Source: Qipengyuania marisflavi
GTDB lineage: Bacteria > Pseudomonadota > Alphaproteobacteria > Sphingomonadales > Sphingomonadaceae
Direction: 5' to 3'
Assembly (NCBI RefSeq): GCF_005884405.1
Contig: NZ_VCAO01000003.1
Span: forward strand, 372,001 to 436,000
DNA length: 64,000 bases
The translations under genes and the position numbers were made by a program. Positions 56,127 through 62,500 of the stretch are shown in pieces. The notes beneath the pieces were generated by a model. That model made no database searches and was not told where the DNA came from. It was given only the letters and a program-made list of their open reading frames with translations. The stretch's first letter is position 1; each line of letters opens with the position of its first letter.

Positions 56127-56482
56127 CAGCCCGGTGCAACCTCATCCGATTGCGCGACGATCACACCGTCACGCAGGCCCACGCCCAAGCCCTCAGCGCG
56201 GCGTGCGGTGAAGAAACGGTCCTGTTCGGCCGTGCCTTCGCGCGCTGCCTCGAACAGGCCTTCGACAAAGCTTTCCTGCTCGGCACACGAAAGCGCATCT
56301 GGACCAATTCGCCCGCCAAGCGCAGCGGCCACATGCGATTGATCGAAATCGCTTGAGCGTTCTATGGTCATGCCGATGCGCAACCAATGCCTCACCTGAC
56401 CCGCCAGGGAACGGCTCATCACCGACGCCTCACGCGCGACTATATCGATCAGTTCGTCATCAATCTTGACTGTCTTTGCCAT
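56126..56482 (-). CDS. ParD-like antitoxin
   Basis: A 118-residue protein. The first 45 residues match the ParD_like family (KTVKIDDELIDIVAREASVM, then SRSLAGQVRHWLRIGMTIE), a ribbon-helix-helix DNA-binding domain; the rest is acidic and probably wraps the toxin. It precedes the zeta-type gene with a one-base overlap. A perfect palindrome immediately upstream of its ATG is the likely autoregulatory operator. No ribosome-binding site is visible, consistent with a leaderless message. Confidence 0.8.
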   Translation of the reverse strand: MAKTVKIDDELIDIVAREASVMSRSLAGQVRHWLRIGMTIERSSDFDQSHVAAALGGRIGPDALSCAEQESFVEGLFEAAREGTAEQDRFFTARRAEGLGVGLRDGVIVAQSDEVAPG

Positions 56483-56521
56483 GGTGTCAAATTGACACCT
56501 TTACGGCATTTTGTCAATAAC
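56483..56521. promoter_or_regulatory. Shared operator/promoter of the toxin-antitoxin pair and the nth-like gene
   Basis: GGTGTCAAATTGACACC (56483-56499) is a perfect inverted repeat of eight bases around one A, touching the antitoxin ATG (56480-56482). TTGACA lies on the minus strand at 56517-56512 and on the plus strand at 56492-56497, serving two face-to-face promoters with weak -10 boxes (CAATTT-type for the antitoxin; AATAAC, 56516-56521, for the nth-like gene). Both predicted transcripts would start at or within a base or two of the ATG codons (56482 and 56527). Confidence 0.5.
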
Positions 56522-56526
56522 GGGCC

Positions 56527-57243
56527 ATGCATCTCCCCCTCGGCTCCGACCCGCGCACCGATATTCTGCGCCGCACGCAAGCGGCGCTGATCGCGCGGTT
56601 CGGACGGATCACGCCGCGGCTAGAGCGGCAGCGTGATCCGCTGTGGACGTTGGTGCAGGGGGTGATCGGGGCGCGGACCAAATCGGCGGTTTCCAATACT
56701 AATACCGACAGCCTGCTGACCCGTTACGGATCGTGGGAGGCGGTGGCCGAGGCTGAGGAGGAGGCGCTGGCGGCGATGCTCGCTACGGCGACCTATCCCA
56801 ATATGATGGCCGGGCGGCTCAAGGCCTGCCTCACCGCCATCGTGGCCGATCGCGGGGCGGCGGATTTGCGACATCTGTCCAATCTGTCCACTGACACGGC
56901 GATGGCATGGCTGGAGGCGCTGCCCGGGGTCGGGCGCAAGATCGCGGCGGGGGTGATGAATGTCTCCAGCTTCGATCGCCGCGCCATGGTGCTCGACGGT
57001 CATCATCGCCGGATTATGCAGCGGATGGGACTGGTGCCGGCCAAAGCCGACACCGCGCGCGCCTATGATGCGCTGATGCCCATCGTGCCGGACGAATGGT
57101 CAGCCGCCGATATGGATGAGCATCATCTTCTGCTGAAGAAACTGGGGCAGAGCCTGTGCCGCCCTTCGCGCATGGCGTGCGGCGAATGTCCGGTCAGCGG
57201 CGATTGCCACACCGGGCAGGCGCGGAACGCCAAGGGCGCTTGA
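56527..57243 (+). CDS. Endonuclease III-like DNA glycosylase
   Basis: A 238-residue HhH-GPD protein. The helix-hairpin-helix LPGVGRKIAAGVMN carries the catalytic lysine of the Nth family, and LDGHHRRIMQRMGL carries the catalytic Asp. A C-terminal [4Fe-4S] loop is present as C-x6-C-x2-C-x5-C (LCRPSRMACGECPVSGDC). It should remove oxidised pyrimidines. The spacing of segments differs from E. coli Nth (VDTH becomes LDGH), so it belongs to a related subfamily. The start is close to the divergent toxin-antitoxin promoter. Confidence 0.88.
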   Translation: MHLPLGSDPRTDILRRTQAALIARFGRITPRLERQRDPLWTLVQGVIGARTKSAVSNTNTDSLLTRYGSWEAVAEAEEEALAAMLATATYPNMMAGRLKACLTAIVADRGAADLRHLSNLSTDTAMAWLEALPGVGRKIAAGVMNVSSFDRRAMVLDGHHRRIMQRMGLVPAKADTARAYDALMPIVPDEWSAADMDEHHLLLKKLGQSLCRPSRMACGECPVSGDCHTGQARNAKGA

Positions 57244-57303
57244 GGCGTTGATCCCGTGGCTTGGCCCGCAGGACTGACGGGCCGCCACATGAGGAGAGCT
57301 GTC

Positions 57304-57759
57304 ATGAAACGGGTACGCATTTATCAGATCGCGGCCACCATTGCCGGTGCCGCTGCACTTTCGGCCTGTGCCACATTGGAGGAATCCATCGCAGAAGCCA
57401 CATCCGACACCTATCGCGCAACGCTGACCGGCGCGCAGGAAGTGGGCGGCGGTGATCCCGATGGCGCGGGCATGGCGGAAATCACTGTATCGGACGAAGC
57501 CAACCAGGTTTGCTGGGATCTCAACGATATCCGCAATATAGGGCCGATTACTGCTGCGCATATCCATTTGGGCGCACGCGGCGTCGATGGCCCGCCAGTC
57601 TATACGCTCAAGCCGTCGAACGAGGGCGGTTACAAGGGTTGCGCCAATGCGATGGAATGGCAACAGAACCGCATCGAGGGCAATCCCGAAGCGTTCTATG
57701 TCAATGTCCACACTGCGGCATTTCCCAATGGCGCCATTCGCGGCCAGCTGAGCCGCTGA
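57304..57759 (+). CDS. CHRD-domain lipoprotein
   Basis: A 151-residue protein with a lipobox (ALSAC, Cys about residue 22) and a CHRD domain: YRATLTGAQEVGGGDPDGAGMAEI in parts, NIGPITAAHIHLGARGVDGPPV, and the ending FYVNVHTAAFPNGAIRGQL. CHRD domains occur in chordin and in bacterial envelope proteins of unknown role. An AGGAGAG site precedes the ATG at 57304; the longer frame from 57256 is not supported. It follows the nth-like gene by 60 bases. Confidence 0.85.
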   Translation: MKRVRIYQIAATIAGAAALSACATLEESIAEATSDTYRATLTGAQEVGGGDPDGAGMAEITVSDEANQVCWDLNDIRNIGPITAAHIHLGARGVDGPPVYTLKPSNEGGYKGCANAMEWQQNRIEGNPEAFYVNVHTAAFPNGAIRGQLSR

Positions 57760-57769
57760 TCGCCTGACC

Positions 57770-57808
57770 ACGCGCCGCGCCTCCGGTCCAATGCGTCCGG
57801 GGGCGCGT
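57770..57808. terminator. Candidate bidirectional terminator hairpin
   Basis: Between the convergent CHRD and DUF924 genes, ACGCGCC plus CTCCGG pairs with CCGG plus GGGCGCGT with a small bulge and a ten-base loop. The stem is very GC-rich, but neither side has a T-run, so it may end transcription only with Rho or as a structural block. Confidence 0.4.
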
Positions 57809-57818
57809 GCACGGCGTC

Positions 57819-58370
57819 TTACCAGCTGAAGCCGCTGTCGATGGCGGCCTGTTCTTCCGTAGTGGTCTCGCGCCCCAGCACATTATTGCGGTGCGGGAAG
57901 CGGCCAAAGCGCGCGATCATTTCGCGGTGTGACTGGGCAAAGGGCAAAGCTCCGGGCGCATGTTGTTCGAACAGCGCGACGCTCAGATCCTGATCGGCCA
58001 ACTGTTCGCTATGCATCAGCGGCATCAGCACAAATTGCCGCTCGCGCTCGGCAAATGTCGCCAGCCAGCCACGCTCTATCACCCCATCCGTAATCGCGCG
58101 CGCCAGCGGGTCACTGGCAAAGGCGAGCGCACTTTTGCGGTGAATGTTGCGGGGCACCTGATCGAACAACAGGATCGCAGCCTGCGCGGTTTTGGGGTCG
58201 GTCAGGAAATCAGCGGAGTCGCCATCGGCCAGCTGCGTCAGATCACCAGCAAACCGCTCGCGCAATATGTCATCGACCCGCGCGCTGCCATTGTACCAGT
58301 CGGTGCTGTCCAGCTCCCTGAACCAGAAATGGACCAGCTCGGCGGCCCAATCGCGATTGTCTGAATTCAC
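57819..58370 (-). CDS. DUF924 family protein
   Basis: A 183-residue helical protein. Family features: AAELVHFWFRELDSTDWYNG near the start, FDQVPRNIHRKSALAF (the conserved DQxPRN motif), LMPLMHSEQLADQD and RFGRFPHRNNVLGR. DUF924 is TPR-like with no established activity. The start is GTG at 58370, 10 bases below the next gene's stop; no ATG fits the family N-terminus. Convergent with the CHRD gene. Confidence 0.85.
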   Translation of the reverse strand: MNSDNRDWAAELVHFWFRELDSTDWYNGSARVDDILRERFAGDLTQLADGDSADFLTDPKTAQAAILLFDQVPRNIHRKSALAFASDPLARAITDGVIERGWLATFAERERQFVLMPLMHSEQLADQDLSVALFEQHAPGALPFAQSHREMIARFGRFPHRNNVLGRETTTEEQAAIDSGFSW

Positions 58371-58380
58371 AATAGGCGGC

Positions 58381-58785
58381 TTAGCTATCGACTCTGCGAT
58401 AGGGCACGAAATCACCAAGGAAAATGACGCCATTCATAAAATGACCGGAGCGGTCGTAGGTGTCCACGATGTCCTGGCGGCACAAGCTCGATCCGAACAT
58501 CCGCGTGACCATGACGTCGCTATCATCCAGATGCTCGGCGTTGGCGGGGATATTGACCCACAGCGTGCTGCCATCGCGGTACACGATCGCAGTGCCGTCG
58601 ATCACCTGCATCCGGCGCATCTTGTAACTGCTCAGGCAATTGCGTCCCTCACCGGCCACGCGCCCGTCGAGCAGCTTGGCCAGCTTGGCATCGCCCGACA
58701 ACCGCTCGCGCGCACCCACGGACGGGGCGGCCAGCAAACCGGCAGCGGCAAGCGAAAAAAAGGCAGTGGCAGCAAATTTGCGCAT
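58381..58785 (-). CDS. Exported hypothetical protein, DUF6491-like
   Basis: A 134-residue protein with a signal peptide (KFAATAFFSLAAAGLLAAPS). The mature part has RNCLSSYKMRRMQVIDGTAIV and SLCRQDIVDTYDRSG, with two Cys that could pair, and ends FLGDFVPYRR; this pattern recalls the DUF6491 group of exported sphingomonad proteins (conserved Cys, 'ID-x-T' and final G-F-P), but the match is by eye. Translated start MRKFAATAF at 58785. It runs with DUF924 on the minus strand. Confidence 0.6.
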   Translation of the reverse strand: MRKFAATAFFSLAAAGLLAAPSVGARERLSGDAKLAKLLDGRVAGEGRNCLSSYKMRRMQVIDGTAIVYRDGSTLWVNIPANAEHLDDSDVMVTRMFGSSLCRQDIVDTYDRSGHFMNGVIFLGDFVPYRRVDS

Positions 58786-58844
58786 GGCGAGTCTCCTGAT
58801 GAAGCGCAGTGTATAGCACAGTTGGGCTGAACCCACGATGAGTG

Positions 58845-59340
58845 TCAGAACGGACCTGCAAACAGAATTTCCAAGCGCAAACGACTAGCCAGTGAAACAG
58901 GATGCATGGCCACAGATTGTTGGTCTTCAGACGCAAGGCGGCGAGCGTCACACCGAGCACAGCGACCGCCATAAGGAAGCCGGGCTTCAGAAAGATCGCC
59001 GACCATGCAGGGCCTAACCCGCTCCATGCCTGAACCGGATGCCACAGGACGAAAAGAGCGACCGACATGCCGACCAGCGCCTTGTGAGCGCGAATGCCTG
59101 TTCTGGGAAACAGCAGCCAGCGGAACAGGAGTTCTTCGGCCAGAGCGGGGACCAATAACAGCATGAGCGCGGTAGACAGGGCCGATGGGTTGAGTTCGGC
59201 TGGCGAAAATGTGCAAGTCCGGTAAGCCAAGCTATCAGTCCCAGCGCAGCGCCGCCGATGCCCGCCACTGGCAGTGCTGATCGCCACACACGCGGTTTTG
59301 GCCAAGCCGGCAAGCGGCGCAGTGGCCCGTTGACGAGCAT
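58845..59340 (-). pseudogene. CPBP intramembrane protease gene with two frameshifts
   Basis: A CPBP (type II CAAX protease) gene starting MLVNGPLRRLPAWPKPRV ten bases after the tldD stop. The first transmembrane stretch (PVAGIGGAALGLIAWLTGLAHF) is in one frame; from about 59206-59209 (an AAAA run on the plus strand) the continuation SPAELNPSALS, then the active-site EELLFR and a His segment (LFHWLVV), lie in the second frame; from about 58866 the normal ending (LFAGPF, stop) is in the third. Two single-base losses explain everything and give about 165 residues. It is either a decayed gene or contains sequencing errors. Confidence 0.7.
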
Positions 59341-59349
59341 TGCTGCGCC

Positions 59350-60774
59350 CTAACCCGTGCCGCCCACGGTGATGCCGTTGATCAGCAGCGTCGGCTGGCC
59401 CACCCCGGCGGGAATGCTTTGCCCACCCTTGCCGCACATTCCGATGCCTTCATCCAGCGCCATATCGTCGCCAATGCCGATCACACGGGTCAGCACGCTG
59501 GGGCCGTCGCCGATCAGTGTGGCGCCCTTGATCGGGGCGATGATCTTGCCCTTTTCGACCTTGTAAGCCTCGGTGCAGGCGAAGACGAATTTGCCGCTGA
59601 CGATATCGACCTGTCCGCCGCCGAAGCTGGTGGCGTAAATGCCGTCATTGACGCGGCTCAGCAGTTCGGCGGGATCGTCGCTGCCGCCGCGCATAAAGGT
59701 ATTGGTCATGCGCGGCATGGGCGCGTGTTCATAGCTTTCGCGGCGGCCATTGCCGGTCGGCTCGACCCCCATTAGCCGCGCGTTGAGGCGGTCCTGCATA
59801 TAGCCTTTGAGGATGCCGTCTTCGATCAGCACAGTCTCGCGCGTTGGCGTGCCTTCGTCGTCAATGCTGAGCGAGCCGCGGCGGTTGGCGATAGCGCCAT
59901 CATCGACCACGGTTACGCCGGGTGCGGCGACCCGTTCGCCGATGCGGCCAGAAAAGGCGCTGGTGCCTTTGCGGTTGAAATCGCCTTCCAGACCATGACC
60001 GACCGCCTCGTGCAGCAGCACGCCGGGCCAGCCGGGGCCAAGCAGCACAGTGCATTCGCCCGCCGGGGCAGCCACGCTGTCCAGATTGGTGGTGGCTTGC
60101 CGGACCGCCTCATCCACCGCGCGCAGCCAGGCGCCTTCGTCAAACAGACGGTCATAGAGATAGCGCCCGCCAAAGCCGTAACTGCCACTTTCGCGCCGTC
60201 CGTTGCTTTCGGCCACGATGCTGACGTTGAGCCGCACCAGCGGGCGGATGTCGCGCGCGGTGAAGCCATCGGCGCGGACGATTTCGATCACGCTCCAGCT
60301 GGCCGCCATGCTGGCGCTGACCTGCGCGACGCGCGGATCCTTGGCGCGCGCAACTGCGTCAATCTTCTCCAGCAGCGCGACCTTTTCGGCGAATGGCACC
60401 AGGTCCAGCGGGCTGTCTTCGGTGTAGAGATGGCGGTTGGTGCGTTCGGGCGGCGGGGCCTTGGCGCCGCTTGCCGGGTCGAGCAATTGCAGCGTTTCGC
60501 CTGCTCGCGCGATAGCGGGGGCGCTGATTTCATTGGCATGGGCAAAGCCGGTGGTCTCGCCCGTGACGCCGCGCAGGCCAAATCCCGAATCGCGTGAGTA
60601 ATTGGCGGTTTTCAGCCGCCCGTCATCGAAGGAGAACACTTCGGTGGCGCTGAACTGCAGATATAGCTCGCCATCATCGCAGGGGGCGAGGATGCGCGCG
60701 GTCAACGCCTGTGCTTCATCGGGTGAAAAGGTGCTGCCGTAAAGCAGGCCGAAGGGATCACTGAGCTGGGTCAT
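59350..60774 (-). CDS. tldD: TldD metalloprotease
   Basis: A 474-residue member of the TldD/PmbA family, which acts with TldE (PmbA) on peptide antibiotics such as microcins and as an intracellular protease. The zinc motif HEAVGHGLEGD (HExxxH) is intact, as are the C-terminal ESYEHAPMPRMTNTFM and GMCGKGGQSIPAGVGQPTL segments. The partner gene tldE is not in the window. The frame is open to 61179 but the ATG at 60774 gives the family N-terminus. The CPBP pseudogene follows closely and is probably transcribed with it. Confidence 0.95.
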   Translation of the reverse strand: MTQLSDPFGLLYGSTFSPDEAQALTARILAPCDDGELYLQFSATEVFSFDDGRLKTANYSRDSGFGLRGVTGETTGFAHANEISAPAIARAGETLQLLDPASGAKAPPPERTNRHLYTEDSPLDLVPFAEKVALLEKIDAVARAKDPRVAQVSASMAASWSVIEIVRADGFTARDIRPLVRLNVSIVAESNGRRESGSYGFGGRYLYDRLFDEGAWLRAVDEAVRQATTNLDSVAAPAGECTVLLGPGWPGVLLHEAVGHGLEGDFNRKGTSAFSGRIGERVAAPGVTVVDDGAIANRRGSLSIDDEGTPTRETVLIEDGILKGYMQDRLNARLMGVEPTGNGRRESYEHAPMPRMTNTFMRGGSDDPAELLSRVNDGIYATSFGGGQVDIVSGKFVFACTEAYKVEKGKIIAPIKGATLIGDGPSVLTRVIGIGDDMALDEGIGMCGKGGQSIPAGVGQPTLLINGITVGGTG

Positions 60775-60830
60775 AAACACCCATGTAGGGTGCCGGGCGC
60801 CGGGGTGGAAGCCGCGATTGCGCCGCGCGG

Positions 60831-61091
60831 TCAGCGGTGTCCCGGATCGCCGCCTTCGGAGATGTCGGGCAGGCTGGCCTGATCCGCACCATCGGCAGGC
60901 CCGCCCGCCAGCACAAAGCGGCGGTCGCAATAGCCGCAATCGACATAGCCATGCTCGTCGATCTGCAGCCACACCTTGGGATGGCCCAGCACCGCCGGGC
61001 GATAATTCTTGCCGCTGCGGATATCGGTCGCGCCATCGCACCAGACGCGGCGGGTTTCGACAGTGGTGATTTCGGGCGGGGGCAGGCTCAT
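60831..61091 (-). CDS. Zinc-finger CHCC-type protein
   Basis: An 86-residue protein with a zf-CHCC domain: Cys in RRVWCDG, His in LGHPKVWLQ, then CGYC, and an N-terminal METT-like acidic stretch. Bacterial members resemble the mitochondrial complex I subunit NDUFS6, which binds zinc, and are common in alphaproteobacteria beside tldD. It lies 56 bases upstream of tldD on the same strand and is probably co-transcribed. Complex I assembly is a reasonable guess from homology. Confidence 0.85.
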   Translation of the reverse strand: MSLPPPEITTVETRRVWCDGATDIRSGKNYRPAVLGHPKVWLQIDEHGYVDCGYCDRRFVLAGGPADGADQASLPDISEGGDPGHR

Positions 61092-61232
61092 GGTGGCTCC
61101 CGATAAAGAGTTTTGTGTTTCGCCTCAAGCGCCGGTGTTCGCAATCGCTCACTTGGCTTTCCTGCTGGTCGGACGCCACACGCCAGCATTGCCGCTTGCC
61201 CCGTGCGGGCCGCGCGTCCTAGGGCGGCGGGC

Positions 61233-62171
61233 ATGACCACCACGCCTGCCATCCGCATCGAAAACCTCGTCAAACGCTATGCCGCTCCGGGTGCGGGCGA
61301 GGTGGGCAAGCTGGCGCTGAAAGGCGTAACTTTCGACGTGCCGCAAGGTGGCATCTTCGGCCTGCTGGGCCCCAATGGCGCAGGCAAATCGACGCTGATC
61401 AACATTCTGGCCGGGCTGGTGCGCAAGACCAGCGGCAGCGCGGAAATCTGGGGTTTCGATATCGATGACAACCCCCGCAACGCCAAACGCTCGATTGGGA
61501 TTGTCCCGCAGGAAATCGTTTTCGACCCGTTCTTTACGCCGTTTGAGGTGCTGGAGAATCAGGGCGGGTTTTACGGCATCGCCAAAACACTGCGCCGCTC
61601 GGAAGAATTGCTGCGCGCGGTGCATCTGGCGGACAAGCGCAATGCGTATGCGCGCACGCTGTCAGGCGGGATGAAGCGCCGCCTGCTGATTGCCAAGGCC
61701 ATGGTCCATTCGCCGCCGATTCTGGTGCTGGACGAGCCGACGGCGGGCGTCGATGTCGAGCTGCGGCGGTTGCTGTGGGAACTTGTCACCCAGCTCAATC
61801 AGGACGGGGTGACGGTGGTGCTGACCACGCATTACCTCGAGGAAGCCGAGCAATTGTGCGACCGCATCGCCATCATCAATCACGGCGAGTTGATCGCTGA
61901 CAAGCCGACTCGCGAACTGGTGGGCATGGCGCGCGAGAAGATCGTGGCGGTTACGGTGGACAAGGATCTGGCCGGCCCGTTCATGGAGCCGAGCTTCATC
62001 AAGGCCGAAGTGGTCGAACCGCGCCGTCTGGAGGTTACCTATGACCGTGATGCCATCAGCGCGGGGCAGGTGCTGGCACTGGTGCAGGGCCACGGCTATG
62101 CCATCGAGGACGTCTCCACGCGCGAAGCGGATCTGGAGGATGTGTTCGTCCAGCTGACCGGCGCGGGATAA
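61233..62171 (+). CDS. ABC-2 type transporter ATP-binding protein (YadG-like)
   Basis: A 312-residue exporter ATPase: Walker A GPNGAGKSTLIN, signature LSGGMKRRLLIAKAM, Walker B ILVLDEPTAGVDVE, H-loop LTTHYLEEAEQL, and a C-terminal extension (VDKDLAGPFM onward) typical of YadG-type proteins. No membrane partner is present: the next gene is on the opposite strand. The partner may be elsewhere in the genome. ATG at 61233 is chosen because the domain begins just after it. Confidence 0.9.
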   Translation: MTTTPAIRIENLVKRYAAPGAGEVGKLALKGVTFDVPQGGIFGLLGPNGAGKSTLINILAGLVRKTSGSAEIWGFDIDDNPRNAKRSIGIVPQEIVFDPFFTPFEVLENQGGFYGIAKTLRRSEELLRAVHLADKRNAYARTLSGGMKRRLLIAKAMVHSPPILVLDEPTAGVDVELRRLLWELVTQLNQDGVTVVLTTHYLEEAEQLCDRIAIINHGELIADKPTRELVGMAREKIVAVTVDKDLAGPFMEPSFIKAEVVEPRRLEVTYDRDAISAGQVLALVQGHGYAIEDVSTREADLEDVFVQLTGAG

Positions 62172-62187
62172 TTCGCCCGCTACCGGA

Positions 62188-62373
62188 TTACCGGAAGCGG
62201 TGGCTCAGTCCCGCATCGCGAACCTGCTGCACCACCCAATGGTCTGGATGCTGATGTTCAAGCGCGGCCGAACAATGCCGACACCGGCCAACATCGGTCC
62301 CGTGAATATGTTTGATAGCCTGCTTGTCGATAGTGTGGCGGCCGATAGCGCAGCCGATATAGCCCAATGTCAT
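62188..62373 (-). CDS. Small CxxC protein of unknown function
   Basis: A 61-residue frame starting MTLGYIGCAIGRHTIDKQAI, with a RCRHCSAALE zinc-ribbon-like half site and a conserved-looking ending DHWVVQQVRDAGLSHRF. Only one CxxC is present, so metal binding would need a dimer. Similar tiny 'GRH...CxxC' proteins are seen in other sphingomonads as I recall them, but I cannot name a family. The frame extends to 62502 with a second ATG that overlaps the nadB start. Convergent with the ABC gene. Confidence 0.5.
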   Translation of the reverse strand: MTLGYIGCAIGRHTIDKQAIKHIHGTDVGRCRHCSAALEHQHPDHWVVQQVRDAGLSHRFR

Positions 62374-62500
62374 GTGTGCGACCCTGCACCCCCGAATCCC
62401 CGTCGAATCGGAGGTAACGCAAACCAGCCATGCCGTGGCCACTTCTGCGGCAAGCCGTTCTGTTCTTGCCGCGCGCCGAAAGCGCCGCCATTGAGCGCGC

